A DNA stretch of 64,000 nt from Trichosphaerium sp. ATCC 40318 (GCA_038496445.1 JALMLS010000571.1:1-64000), one strand, 5' to 3'. Positions 21,346 through 33,550 are shown, numbered from the stretch's first letter. Numbers and translations are program-made. Notes: a model not told the origin generated them from the sequence alone.

Positions 21346-22899
21346 ATGAACGCTTCGAATTTGTTTCTGGTATTTCTTGTTTGTCTAACCTCCGCTTATG
21401 CTATCGTACGAGTACTAAAACGGTTGGTACATTTTTCAATGACCTTTTCTTCCAGTACCATAACGTCCCTGGAGGCTGGCACTTACCAGATGAGTGTATT
21501 CACCGTATACCATCCAATCAGTTTACAGCAACCGAAACTAGCGACGGAAATATCGAAGTGAGTCAAAATACGGCCCTCCCCACGCTTTAGGCACTGTTTC
21601 GAACTTCACATCGCTCACTCTCTGTAGATAGTCACCGCTGAAGGACAAAAACATACTGTAGGTCCTTGTAAACAACAAACCAAGCGCAACGTAGAACATG
21701 GCGTCGCTTGGAAGACTTGGGCACGCGCACGGGATAAATTCGAAATTTTAAAAACAAGTTTTTTGTTGATATGAAAAAATGGATTGTCCTTGTCGCAATC
21801 CGTCTTAAATAACAGCATTGTAGACGCAATACGAAGACAAAAGCAAGATAACAAGCCTCGTCGGTAACTGGACAGTTCCACCAGCACCAAAACTAAACAA
21901 CCAGATTTTGTACTTGTGGAATGGTGTGGAGCCAGAAGATAATTCAGCGGTCCTTCAACCTGTTCTACAGTATGGTAGTACACCTGCTGGTGGTGGTGAT
22001 TACTGGGGAATTGCATCATGGTCCGTTGTTGTAAAGCAAAAGTCTTACAGCTATTTCATTCTTTTTGAGCCAACTGTATTTTGAAGGTATGTTTCTGCAT
22101 CTCATGGTACTTTTGTATCCAAGTTAGTACGTGTTGAAGCTGGATCTACTGTTGGTGGTTCAAACAAACAGATTAAAAACGGCACATGGGTAATCGCTGG
22201 TACGTTTGGGTTTTTTTTTGTCGTCGGGATATCATTTTTATCTTTCCACGTGATTATCATTTCCTTCTCATTTTTTTCATTTTTAGGATATGGTGCGGGT
22301 GAGACCACTCAATTTTCTTGGAACCCTGCTTCACAGGATTACACATATGCATACCAGGTGCGCGTAAATATTTTTTAAGTACTGAAACGACACAAAAGAA
22401 GGTTTCCGTGTTTCTCTGCTGTTTCTCTCTTACATGTGTTTATATTTTCTATTCTAGGTCCTAGAAGCCTACGAGATTACTAGTTGTGCACAGTATCCAA
22501 CTACAAATGGTGTTAAATTTACTTCGATTGCCGTTGAAGCAGCAGGTATCGCGATTGGTTTTTTTTTTGTTTTGATATTTTTTTTTGCTTGCTTTGTTTG
22601 ACTCTTTTACAAAAGGTTCCCCTGTTACACCTGTATGGTCTGCTGAAACTAAAGACCCTCGTACTTGTCAAGAACATTCTATTATAACATCACCAACAGA
22701 AGTAAGCATCTTGTGGTCGAGTTAGACAACCCATTAAATAAACTATTTTTTTTTGTTAATGAAGCATGTAAAGACAGCTTTAATATTGTACCATTGTCGA
22801 GTTAAACCTGGAGCGATTTTGCCATGTTACTCAATGACGACTGTATTGTGCAACATATTGCTTTATGGAATAGAGTCCAAACTCTACGAGCATTCTTAG
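21346..22899 (+). CDS. secreted protein, uncharacterised beta-rich family
   Basis: Begins with a clear signal peptide (MNASNLFLVFLVCLTSAYA) split from the rest by an intron. Mature stretches read in phase across about seven exons: YHNVPGGWHLPDECIHRIP, GNWTVPPAPK, ILYLWNGVEPED, AVLQPVLQYGS, GGGDYWGIASW, GTFVSKLVRVEAGS, IKNGTWVIAGYGAGE, QFSWNPASQDYTYAYQVLEAYE, and a Cys-containing tail. The GNWTVP / LQPVLQYG / YWGIASW pattern recalls secreted beta-sandwich proteins and, distantly, eqolisin-type acid peptidases, but the catalytic Gln/Glu pair was not established. Extracellular location is inferred. The 5' part between 21700 and 21860 is not cleanly resolved, and the C-terminus (to TAG 22897-22899) is tentative. 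Confidence 0.6.
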
Positions 22900-23023
22900 A
22901 ACTGATGTCTACTTTGTCTCTACAGCCGTTTTTTCGAGTTCCACGGTTCCAAAACTATTGTTGACTTTTAGGCCTTGTGTAGGCGCTAATAATAACACAA
23001 AATACAACTTGGGCAGTACTACA

Positions 23024-24050
23024 ATGCAAAGCTCAGATTACAATACTGCGTACGCGAAAACAAAGCCATGAAGCAACAAAAAACCAAGTTTAGACTAAAA
23101 CAAGTTGTAGAGGCATTTTAGACATTCCTACGGAGATACTGGTTATTTTACTGGAGTTTGTGGATGTACCCAATCGATTTCGTGCTTCTGAAAGCTGCAA
23201 GCGACTATCAGACGTCATACGCTACCATATTGGTTATGATGAGAAAAAATGTGTTAGCTCTACCTCTTGTTGTTCTCTCCTTTCAGGAAGTCCGATTCTC
23301 AACAAAACTCCAATAGGATTTGAGGATTTTCTTGATGCAAAAGATAGTGATCTTTCTCTACTTTCTGGTGTTCAAAATGTTGAGCTTTGGGGAAATATGA
23401 ACATCACTGATGAAGGATTAAAAGCAATCTGTGGTGTACGTCACCTCAGTATATGTGAGTGTCATGGTATCACAGACAAAGGCATCATACCTCTTGCTAA
23501 GCACCTCAAATACATCTTTTTGATGGATGTCCCAGGAGTTACAGAGATGGGCTTGAAAGCACTTGCAGGTGTACCAAGGATTGAGTTACCTCGCATTAAT
23601 ATTCTGACTGATGATGTATTGTTGATGTTTGCTGGAGTGCACACTATAGATTTGTGTGGATGTACACTCATCACAGATAAAGGCATTTCAGCTTTGGCTG
23701 GAGTGCATACCATCAATTTAAGTTATACTTCAGTGACAGATGAAGGGATATCAGCTTTGGCAGGTGTACATACCATTAGCTTAGTTGAAACGTCAGTTAC
23801 AGATAATGGCATTAAAGCTTTAGCTGGTGTGCACACAATTAACCTTTCTAAATGTCTAAATATCAATGGAGAATGTATGAAGAGTCTAGGAAGCGCATAT
23901 GCTGTTGATTTATCAAATACAAATGCAACAGATGATTGGCTTTCTTCGCTTATGAGTTTAAAAGAATTAGTAATTGTTGGATCTAACATCACAGATGAAG
24001 GCGTCAAAGCGCTCAAAGGGGTAACTATTATACCAAGGTTGATATATTGA
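23024..24050 (+). CDS. F-box / cysteine-containing LRR protein
   Basis: Two exons: 23024-23049 and 23111-24050 (61-nt intron with an AGACTAAAAC branch), 321 aa. The N-terminus is a compact F-box (ILDIPTEILVILLEFVDVP then RASESCKRLSDVIRYH). About eight leucine-rich repeats follow at ~23-residue spacing (GVHTIDLCGCTLITDKGISA, GVHTINLSYTSVTDEG, GVHTISLVETSVTDNG). The repeats are close to the AMN1/FBXL cysteine-containing type, but with the near-identical LAGVHTI core seen in large families of amoebae and giant viruses. The role would be a substrate receptor in an SCF ubiquitin ligase. The very regular repeats suggest recent internal duplication. The start at 23024 is chosen because only that ATG splices into the F-box frame. 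Confidence 0.82.
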
Positions 24051-24726
24051 GAACAAATGACGACGATTTTTTGAAGAAAAACTGCAGTTCATACAAAATC
24101 AACAAAACATACATCAGTTTGGTATTATTTAAGATCGCTTCATTCAAAACCCTTCCTTTCTGATTACTGTTTTAAGCTAGGTGGTCACCAACTTTACTCG
24201 TATAAAATGTTCTTGTAGTTCCATCCCTAAGATTTCACTCGACTTTTTCAAAATTGTTGGAAAGGTAATAAAAATGGTTTTAGCAGATTATACATCCTCT
24301 TTCATCATATTTCCAACGTACTTCAACAAGCTATTGCATGTAAAGTTGTACTAATTTTAGACTCAAAAGGTCAAAAAACACGTGTCACCACAAAACACGT
24401 AACAAGGGTTTTTGCTTGTACTTGAATTTATTTCCAACAAATATGTCATCCACACAGGCTTCTTTCTTTTTTTTTTTTGGAGCGCTTAACACTTATTAGC
24501 ACGTGCGTGCGCATGAAAAAAAAAGGTAGAAGTTCTCATGTGGGTATAATTTGTTTTCCAATAAAACACCTCCTGACGACTATCTTTCATGTTCAGTCAA
24601 CTAGAAAAACACTGGTGAATGTCATTTTTCTCTAAAAGAGGGGGTTATAGTCAGCTTGCTGCTAAAGGCTTCCGTAGTTCCATTTTTTTCTTCAATTTCA
24701 AAAAACCACAACCAATTCTCATTTTT
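24051..24726. other. 676-bp gap between convergent genes
   Basis: AT-rich, with homopolymer runs; no gene found. Confidence 0.4.
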
Positions 24727-25820
24727 TTAAGAGTTGGCTGGTTTTTTCTTTGGTTTTCCTCGTGGTCCTGTAGGTTTATATTTTTTTGCCCATACACGTT
24801 GTCCTGCTGGTTTTCTACGGTTTCCACGTTTCTTTTTTGTATTATTAGAGTTCTGTCCTCCTCCTTTTCCAGAATTCTTTTTTTGTTTTTTTTGTTCATA
24901 TTTTTGTTTAATGTATTCCAAGTTTGGTATTGTCACTTTTTCTTCGCCTTTATCTTTCTTTTCCTTTTGTTGTTGTTCCCATTGTACCTAAAAAAATAAT
25001 AAGAACAAAAAATATAAAGTCTCATGCCAAGAGGCTCGCCAGTTCTTGTTTTTTCGAAAAACTCTGAAAAAAAAAGAAAAAAGGAAAAATGTTGACAACA
25101 TTCATTTGCAACTCGTTTTGGGGTTTTTGCGTTTAGATTTCTTCTGAGTGTTTATTGCTTACTTCTGCAGGTGGCAGCATTACTGGTTCAACATCTAGCA
25201 TTTTCATAAAATTTTTATAGTCCGGATCAGCATCTGATTGAAAGATTGTTAGTTTTCTCGCTTTAATAATTTTTTAGCGTGTTCTACGTACCTATTGTAT
25301 GTTCTCTAGGGTCTGGTGCAACTGTAGACGGCGGCACATTTTGGTACGGCGCGAATTCAACATGACACTTTGTGTCTCTTCCTATTACGCTGTAAGATAA
25401 AGCAATGGTACGCGTGTATCGTTTTGTAACACTGAAGACTCATTTTAAGAGTCAAAATCGTTAACTGTGAATTCGTTGGGCGCGAAATTGCCTACCTTTG
25501 CTGTCAATAAACGAGTGCTTATGAAACGCCTCCGCAAACGGCCAAACATCGTCTTGTTTTAAAAAATTAAGGTACGCTCTTGAAGGGATCGTTTTTCTTG
25601 ATCTACGCAAGCGTTAGTCGCTTTTACAGCATGGTTTTATTACAATTGCTGAGTTATAAACGTACGTCTTTTTACCTGGTAAAAACACAAGCATATTAAC
25701 CTGCGAGTCGATATCAGGTATTTTCTTGTGTAATGCTTCCAAAAATTGTTCTTCCGTTAAATAGAATGGCAGGTAGCGCACAACTACCTTTGTACCTTTG
25801 GTACCGTGCGCCTCCGCCAT
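24727..25820 (-). CDS. UPF3: UPF3, nonsense-mediated decay factor
   Basis: Five exons (25666-25820, 25496-25602, 25292-25381, 25163-25233, 24727-24987) give 227 aa. The N-terminal Smg-4/UPF3 RNP-like domain is clear: GTKVVVRYLPFYLTEEQFLEAL, then SRAYLNFLKQDDVWPFAEAF, SFIDSKGRDTKCHVEFAPYQ and DADPDYKNFMKMLD. UPF3 bridges UPF2 to exon-junction or terminating complexes and shuttles to the nucleus. The second half is Lys/Gln/Gly-rich and basic (NTKKKRGNRRKPAGQRVW), matching the variable C-terminus of family members; a conserved EJC-binding motif is not evident. The protein is short compared with metazoan UPF3 (about 450-480 aa). The start ATG lies 175 bp from the Rab stop codon, both on the minus strand. 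Confidence 0.88.
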
Positions 25821-25995
25821 AGTTAATCACTATTAAAACAAAAAACCACTCAAAAACCAAGTCGCTTACAGTCAAATGAAACCTATCCAATTTAACCGTT
25901 TAATACGCTCCTACGCGCGAAATAAACTATGAAGAAACATTACGTTGATACAAGTCGTTTATTTACATTTTTGAAAAATTTCTGTTTTCTTTAAC

Positions 25996-26856
25996 TTAAA
26001 CACGTGACAGAGCGTCTTGTCGTTGTCCCATAGCTAATGTTGTAGCCCAGAACATATCAGTAACATTTTTATCATTCTTTGCTGATGTCTCAAAGTACTC
26101 AAGGCCACGTGAGTAGCTAAATTCTTTTGCTTCTTCAGTTGTAACTACTCTGTCTTCTTCTTTATCAGTTTTATTACCAACAATGATTTTGACGACATTC
26201 TATGTTATTGTGAGTTGCAAACACAAATTGAATGAATAAAATCTAGTTAAACATACCTCTGTAGTATACTTATCGACTTCATGAAGCCATCTATTTACAT
26301 TTCTCCAAGATTCTTTATCGCAAACATCAAAGACAATAATTACAGCTTGTGATCCCCTATAATAACAAGATGTGATAGTACGGAATCTCTCTTGTCCTGC
26401 TGTATCCCAAATATGTAGCTTATATACTTTATTAGAGCGTTCAAGCGTTTTTATTTTCTAAACAACAAAGTCAGTTAAAGGTTCTCTTTTTTCAAGTTTG
26501 TTCAACAACATAGTAAGAAAACACGCACAAAATCGACTCCAATTGTAGATATGAAAGAGCCAGAATAAGTATTGTCAGTGAATCGAAGTAAAATACTGGA
26601 CTATTATTGGCTTTAGTGTACTGATATAGTAAACGTGTTTATTACCTTTCCAACGCCACTGTCTCCTATTAACAGTACTTTTCCGAGGTAGTCGTAGTCA
26701 GCTGTATACGAATTCATTGTTTGAAAGTGCTAAAGTAACGTCAGAGAAATGTTGAGGCGCTTTAATGCGTACAGGCTGCGATTTTACGAGTTTCTTTGTT
26801 TGTGATGTCTTCTGTGTTGTTTGAGTAGTACTAGAGCCTGCGCAAGAGTTTCCCAT
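25996..26856 (-). CDS. Rab-family GTPase with N-terminal acylation signal
   Basis: Five exons (26773-26856, 26646-26729, 26529-26600, 26257-26457, 25996-26199) give 214 aa. The G domain is of Rab1/8/35 type: GDSGVGKSSILLRF (P-loop), TIGVDFKIKTLE (switch I), [13 protein letters not shown] (switch II), GNKTD, and ETSAKN. The N-terminus is [13 protein letters not shown]..., with Gly2 for N-myristoylation and Cys5 for palmitoylation. The C-terminus ends [12 protein letters not shown] with no cysteine, so geranylgeranylation is impossible. This is the arrangement of plant ARA6/RabF1 and apicomplexan Rab5b, here on a Rab1/8-like core. The N-terminal exon splices exactly in phase (CCT|GTACGC ... TTTAG|CAC). 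A shorter start at [12 protein letters not shown] exists; it would leave the protein with no lipid anchor at all. Confidence 0.85.
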
Positions 26857-27212
26857 GTTGTTGTGTTCGTTGTATGTCTGTTAAAATGTTTATTCTGAAC
26901 CGCCGTTATTTGAAAATTGAAACGAAAAAAATACTTGGGTTTTCAAATAACCGAACAATAATTATAAGCCACCACATCAAACTCCGTTTACTTCTTAATG
27001 ACATGTTGACCATATAATACGTCTTTCTATACAGTTTAGAGCATGTATTACTAATATGGAGCAGTTTAGATGGAAAACGCTTTTTTATGCTCGAATTCTC
27101 CTGTTTACTTGCTCAAACGCTTAAACGAACGTAATATTACGCACTGCAGAGCTCAGAAGTTATTCTTATTTTTTTTTGTTTATTGTTTTTATGTTTTTTA
27201 TTGCTTTGTTCA
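26857..27212. other. 356-bp intergenic region upstream of the Rab gene
   Basis: Contains the 5' region of the Rab gene and the 3' end of the PPR-like gene; nothing else seen. Confidence 0.4.
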
Positions 27213-29243
27213 TCACGTAGCCGGCGTTACCTGATGTTCGTCAGACTTAGTTTTCCCAAGTAAAAGTGACCATGTTTCCTCATATTTTTTACGTTCTCCG
27301 TCTGTAGGTTGAGGCATATACGGCCATCTAAAAAAACCACAGTTAACCAACTATGTAAGAGTTTCTGACAGTTTACCTGGCTTTAAGCAGCTGAGAGTAC
27401 ATTTTGTAAACGCTTGTATTTCCCACTACCCAAGCACCTATACAAAGTGCATGGCACAAATAATACACGTCATCACTGTGAGGGGCGTTAATTTGGAGAA
27501 AAAGAAAATACAAGTTCGTACGGTGTTAATTTATGATGCTCAAAGTTTTCTATAATACGTGCGGCTGTCTCGAAATCATCTAGCAACAATCAGATTGAAA
27601 TCTAAAGTTGGTATCTACGCACTCCTCAGCGAGTAGTAGACCACAAAATCTTGCCAAATGCTTCTTGGTACGCGATAACCGAACTCATACGTTCCTCGCT
27701 CAACCCAATCTAAAGCCTCTTTTAAATGATTACCTTTAAGGTACGCTGTAATGACTGTGAAGAAACTATCCGTCTAAACAATATAACACGTAAGTAAAGC
27801 CTATCTACGCGTTGACAGGACTTACAATGTCCACTCCTTCAAAGCAAGTGTATTCTTCGAATACTTGGCTAGCCAGTTTCCCCAATCCAAGGAACCCACA
27901 ACTTTGCATAACATCTTTCCAATCTACCGCATTAAAATCTATTTTTTGTTCGTTTTGTCAGAAGGAGATAATTAAGAAAAAAATGAGAATGAAGAACCTG
28001 TTGAATTTCTTTTTGCTGTGTATACTTCTTCAAATCTATCAACAGGCGCAAGTTCAATGTACCAATGCCATAAGTGATTTGTCATGCGTCCATGTTCTTT
28101 ATAAAATTTGTCAAGGTAAGAAAATGCTTTTGAATTATTGCCCAAATGTCTCATTATCTTTACAACTTGTACCATAAATACATCCTTATCAAAATCCTAC
28201 AACAATTCATAATAAGTATTAACACAACAATTAGGGCTTATATAATGTATGTGCATACAGTAGGTAAAAAAAAATAATAACCCACAAGCCGTGTGAAGAC
28301 CAAAAAAAAAATTGTTTTCGTTTTTCCGGAAAAATTGAAATATTTCTTTTTTGAAGAAAATACTAATTTTAACAGCTTTCTATGCTCACCATTGTAGCCC
28401 AATGTTCTGCTAATTCTTCCAATTTTGCGTTTCTCCATGATAACTGTTGTACACTCCTCGTTATCTGCTTGACCAAGTATAAAAAATCGGATTTGTACTT
28501 TGATATAACTTCCGTAAAATCAGGAAGCGCTTTAACCATAAGAAAGTACAGATCAATAGCCAAGTGAGGTCCAAGACTCGTTGAAACAACCATGAATATC
28601 ATCCTCGCCCAAGCCTAGGTTTATCCGTTTAGAAAACAAGGCGTAATAGTGTGTTTAAAGGCACCTCAAAGTCCAGTGTTGTCAGTTCTGATTTTATGGA
28701 AGATTCTGGGTACAAAATATCAAAAACAAAAGTTTCCGCCTCCTCTGTAGCATTGAAGCAACTAATAGCCAATGCGAAGGTTGATATTTGCAAATTCGTT
28801 AAAGGCTTGTTTTTTTCTATTATGAAGTTACAAATGACGTTCTCTTTATTCTATTATCAGTTTTACGTACCTTTGAGGTATTTATACAGTGCCATTGCCC
28901 GTTTGAATAAAGGTTGTAAATCATTAACTGACACATCGTGTTGCCACACTATTACGTGTGGTGTTGCGTTTTCCGCGAGGTATTGGATAGAACGCATAAC
29001 TTTATCTTCTTCCTTGAGTAATTCGTTGTAGTGGTGTGTATACATAAATATAGCATCTTCGTGAACTATAGACGCTGGGTTGGCCTTTTTAAACCCTCTG
29101 TACGTCGCCGTCGGCAATTTATGCATAGAGCTTGTGAAAATCGTGGAGTAGTGCCCATTCGAGCGTCTACAGTGTTTGTGACGCGTCTTTTTTGTTGTAG
29201 TAATCCTAACGCGCTGTGCGTTCAAGAATGCGCCCTGCAACAT
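27213..29243 (-). CDS. PPR-like mitochondrial helical-repeat protein
   Basis: About nine short exons. The basic, acid-free N-terminus (MLQGAFLNAQRVRITTTKKT) looks like a mitochondrial presequence. Helical-repeat segments include DFTEVISKYKSDFLYLVK, AKLEELAEHWATM, MVQVVKIMRHLGNNSKAFSY, DSFFTVITAYLKGNHLKEAL (a good pentatricopeptide unit) and ALDWVERGTYEFG. The last exon ends KYEETWSLLLGKTKSDEHQ with TGA at 27213-27215. Overall resemblance is to mitoribosome- or mRNA-associated PPR proteins (PTCD3/MRPS39-like), but only one repeat is strong. Exon borders around 28650-28870 are not fully settled. The start at 29243 lies 96 bp from the divergent PrimPol start, pointing to a shared promoter. Confidence 0.6.
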
Positions 29244-29339
29244 CCTTACTACTCCAACATCTCGGTTAGCTACAGTTTTAGCGGTTCCACAATTGATTTC
29301 TCGAGTCAAACGAAGTATACTTGATTATCCTTCTGACAC
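29244..29339. promoter_or_regulatory. 96-bp bidirectional promoter region
   Basis: The only sequence between the start codons of the PPR-like gene (-) and PrimPol (+). By arrangement it must carry both 5' ends. No clear TATA element is visible. Confidence 0.4.
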
Positions 29340-31119
29340 ATGAAGAGAAAGAGGGGATATGGCGATGATATAAAGGACAAAGAATACTTGGCTCAAATTC
29401 AACCAATACTGTACGCTAAAACACCCGCATACCGTCTAATACGCTAACTGAACGCACAAGAGCAAATGCCAAGAAAAAACAAAGGGAACTAGCTTGGAAA
29501 CAACATCTTAAAAGTTTACAAACGCCGTATACATCTATAAAGGCCAATAAAGACACGTACGACTATTTCCAAGGGTATTTTTTTGTAACGGCTAAACCTA
29601 AAACTGTAATTTGGTTGTAGTCAAGCTTTCGGTCACAAATTCTACAAGCAATCAACCGCTATCGCTTATGCGTGTCAACGTAATGCCGGTGGGTTAAAAT
29701 CAGGAGACATTGAGGAGGAATGGACAGTTTTTGCTCAAGAGACTAAGTCTGCCAAAAGAATTTATGTTGCATCCACACGAGCTGCTTTCTGGCGTTTTTA
29801 TAATGTATTACCAGAATGGCGAAAAGTACACTATGAATTAATAATGCAAGACCATCCAGCACGTCTTTACTTTGATTTGGAGTTCTATACACGCCATAAT
29901 GAGGGCCTAGATGCTGAAGCTGTGCAAGCAACATTCATGAAGATTTTGGCCAGGTACACCACGTTTTCCTCGCTTCTGAAACTTCAGTTTGTGCAAAAAA
30001 AAAAGCAAAAAGAAATAGTTGTTTTGTGGCCGTTTTTGCTTTTAAAGTGCTAATCCCATCACTCTTTTGTAGTTCTCTACTTGAAGTTTATGATATTGAT
30101 ATGAGTGAAGAACAAGTTATAGTTTTAGATTCAACACGCAAAGAGAAATGGAGTCAACATGTTATTCTACCCAATGTTGTTTTCGAAGATAATATTGTTA
30201 TGGGGTACTATGTCAGAAGCCTTGTTGAATATGCCAAGCATCGCAGTGGTGAGGATTTTTCTATTCTTTTTGTTAACACGGAAGATATATCACATAAAAC
30301 ATGTGTTATTGATCAGGTACAAGAAGAACTCGTTCTTAGTTTTTTCTCCTTTTTTTCTTGTTTGTCTTCTTACTAACCGTCCTTTAGGGTGTTTACACTA
30401 GAAATCGTAATATGCGTTTATACAAGTCACATAAACGTAATGCTAAGCATTCTTTGATATACCACATGTCCTCAACATACGCAGTCAAGTCAGAAAAACA
30501 ACTCTTTTTTGATTCTTTAGTAACAGCAACAACAAAAACTGAGAATCTTCTTACTTCCGAAAATGCATCACCAACGACTTACAGTCATTCATACGCACCA
30601 TCACAAACAAGTAACATGCCATCACCACACACGATGATTGATAAATACCTATCGGATTACTTGATATCAGAACGTCCAGGTAGAGCCGGATACCTTCGCA
30701 CGTGGCGGATTTCAGGTTAGCACCCAAAAACAATACTTGCTTTATGCTAATTTGTTGAAGGGAATCGATTGACATACTATGTGGAGAATAATCGTTATTG
30801 TGAACGTATTGGACGAGAGCATAAGAGCAACCACGTATTATTTGTTGTGGAATTATCCAAAGGAGTTTTTTGGCAAGAGTGTTTGGATTCAGAATGTTCT
30901 GGTTTTAAGTACGTTTATATGTTCTCTGTTTTCAAACGGACCATCATTTGTTTAAATATTTCTCACATGCTTGTTTATTGTAGAGGCACCACGTTACCGC
31001 TACCTGTTGACATATGTAATAAATTGGGATTATCACGTTCGCAGTTTCAAGAAAGCCAGTTTTTGAATGATGCAGCTCTGTTATCTGCTATTGAAGAGAA
31101 TCCAGCATTATTTCCTTAA
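29340..31119 (+). CDS. PRIMPOL: PrimPol, archaeo-eukaryotic primase-polymerase
   Basis: Seven in-phase exons (29340-29410, 29461-29574, 29621-29953, 30073-30316, 30388-30715, 30761-30908, 30984-31119), 457 aa. AEP motifs: motif I PARLYFDLEFY with the DxE metal ligands (residues about 150-160); motif II KWSQHVILPN (SxH-type); motif III CVIDQGVYTRNRNMRLYKS with the third Asp. The C-terminal zinc-knuckle region reads YYVENNRYCERI, SNHVLFVVEL, WQECLDSECSGFK, giving the conserved Cys-His-Cys-Cys set. Human PrimPol has about 560 aa; this one lacks an obvious RPA-binding acidic tail. The enzyme reprimes DNA synthesis past lesions in nucleus and mitochondria. Linkage to a mitochondrial PPR gene through a shared promoter is noted but may be coincidental. 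Confidence 0.93.
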
Positions 31120-31546
31120 CTGTACCGCAACTTTAGACGGAACTTTAAAAATAGTAAAAACACCTTTGTACAAATATACACTACTTTGTATTTCTGTTGG
31201 ACAATCCGTAGGTTACCTTTGCACGTGATTGCAAATTAACAACAAGTGAATGATTAAATAAATAAATACTCAGCTGGTAGAGTTGATCATGGTTTTTACT
31301 TTGGACTTGTAAAGTTTACCCGTTTCCAATCATGGCTTATGGTTGTTTGGTCGTTGCCACGTTTGCAGCTTTCGGTGAATGTACAAACTGCATTTAATTA
31401 GCGAACAAAGACACCTTTTCCATAACACAGAGCCTAAAATGCAATTAGTTGCTATACTGTTGGACCTTACTCTAGTGGTACTGTACGTCACTTAGATATT
31501 AGCTGAGGACCGTAATGGAAACCACAGATGCCTTTCGAGCAGTTTT
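31120..31546. other. intergenic region / unresolved 5' end of SelO
   Basis: Contains a CACGTG element (about 31221). The true first exon and ATG of SelO probably lie in the last 150 bp, but I could not fix them. Confidence 0.35.
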
Positions 31547-33550
31547 GAGACTCTAAACTTCCAACACACCCTAACCAGCGCATTACCTTGTGACAAGAGT
31601 AAAGAAAACTCAATACTAACAGGCACGTGTTTATTTACGTGTCTACGCATTAAATCCGCTTCAAAACGCTACTGTTACTTATAAAGTAGAGTTTAATGGT
31701 TTTTACGCAATTGTGGAGCCCAATCCGTACTCGTCAGCGTATCTAGTCCACTACAACAAAAATCTCGCAGCCGAAATTGGATTTGATGAATCAGAAGCTC
31801 AAAATCCTTCGCTCTTGAGATACTTGAGCGCTCAGCAGCGGATACCTGGTGCATTGTATACAGCCCAAGTATATGCTGGACATCAATTTGGAGAATTCAC
31901 AGGTACGTCGGAGGGAGTCAGCTCGGAAGACTATCAACAATGTAGACCAGCTTGGCGATGGGAGAAGTGTGCATCTTGGAGATTGTATGAATATAAACAT
32001 GTGAGTTTCTCGAATGACTGCATCTAGTTGTGGCAGATGATGGATCGAGATGGTTCTTACAGTTTAAAGGCACAGGAATAACGCCATTCAGCCGAAAAGG
32101 AGATGGGTATGAAGGAAAAACCCCTCATTCTTTTTGTAATTGTTTTACCCTTGTAGTCGTGCTGGTTTGCGCTCTTGTATTCGTGAGTACCTGGGATGCG
32201 AAGCAATGGCTAATTTAGGTATACCAACAACACGTGCTTTGAGCATAACAGGAAGCAATGACATGATCATTAGAAATCGGCTGTACACTGAAGTACGAAA
32301 CAGGTTTTGGAATTGGCTGTACTTATCCTCTTAGCAATTCGGACCAGAGAGCGGTTCAATACTCCTTAGAGTATCCAAGAGCTTTATTAGATACGGTTCG
32401 TTTGAGTTCTTATTCCATAAGGGAGATGTTGAGACATTAACTCTATTGGTGGACTATACTATTGAAACACATTTTGCAAACATTTCCTCCAGAGAGGATA
32501 AATACACTACTTTTTTTAAACATGTCATGATAAAAACTGCTCATATGATTGCACAATGGCAAGCTGTAGGGTTTGTACATGGAGTCATGGTATACTATTC
32601 ATTATAGTTTTAACCATTAGCTTTCTTACCAACAATGCTAGAACACAGACAACATGAGTATTCTTGGCATTACAATTGACTATGGTCCTTATGCCTTCAT
32701 GGAGACATATGATCCTAACTTTGTTGTTGACAAAAAGCTTGATGACACAAGCCGTTATGTACGTTTAAACCAAGTTTATTGTTGCAATAGTTAACACATA
32801 TGATAGGCTTTTAAAAATCAACCGTCAGTTGGGAAGTGGAATTTAGAAAAGCTTGGTGTTGCTTTGTCTCCTCTTTTGAGCATTGCAGACACTTTGAAGA
32901 TTATTGACATGTATGATGAGACATATGAGGAAAAGTACGTTGAGTTGATGTCGAGAAAAGTTGGGTTGAGTTCATCAAACCCACATGTTAAAGGTCTTGT
33001 TGATAAGCTATTAATAGCAATGCAAGCTGGTAAAACTAAGTATACAAATGTTGACTAAGATTTATTGTTTTAGCTAAAGCCGACTATACTACTTTTTTTA
33101 CTCTACTATCTTCTCTCAATCGGAGTTGTACTGATCAAGAAGCTAACATACAGGCTGAAGAGTTTATGCTTCAGATAATTGCATCCGATGCAACAGAAGA
33201 CGGTTGGATATTGTTCTCTGAATGGTTGACAGATTACAGAGTGCGTATTTATCAAACAAAGACACATTTGTGCTACCGAATTCAAGAATAACAGATATTT
33301 AAGGAAGCTTGGTTGGAGGAACAAGAAGGAGCTCAAGACTTCCTTGTCGCTCTGATGAAGAAGTCAAACCCAGCTTATATTTTACGTAAGGGAGACATTG
33401 AGAGAGCAACAGATTTAGCAAGCAAAGGCAACTTTAGCGAGATACAGTAGTATGGTTTTTTAAACTCATTACTCTAACACTTTTTGATATTTACACTTTC
33501 TATAAAGCTTAATGGACATTCTCAGTACCCCATATGAAGATGACATATAA
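31547..33550 (+). CDS. SelO-type protein AMPylase (pseudokinase fold)
   Basis: Exons in phase: about 31547-31622, 31687-31902, 31946-31984, 32028-32106, 32157-32292, 32335-32589, 32642-32758, 32807-33029, 33074-33240, 33304-33446, 33508-33550. Family marks: [90 protein letters not shown], and the diagnostic [20 protein letters not shown] with the metal-binding Asn and Asp. SelO transfers AMP to Ser/Thr/Tyr of mitochondrial redox proteins. The first resolved intron (31623-31686) has a GC donor. The C-terminus stops at [11 protein letters not shown], before the family's usual extension that carries a selenocysteine or cysteine. The 5' end is open: no in-frame ATG was found. Confidence 0.85.

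Noticed and set aside
24619-24999. Plus-strand frames rich in Phe/Ser over the UPF3 tail
   Set aside because: Antisense shadow of the Lys-rich UPF3 C-terminal exon.
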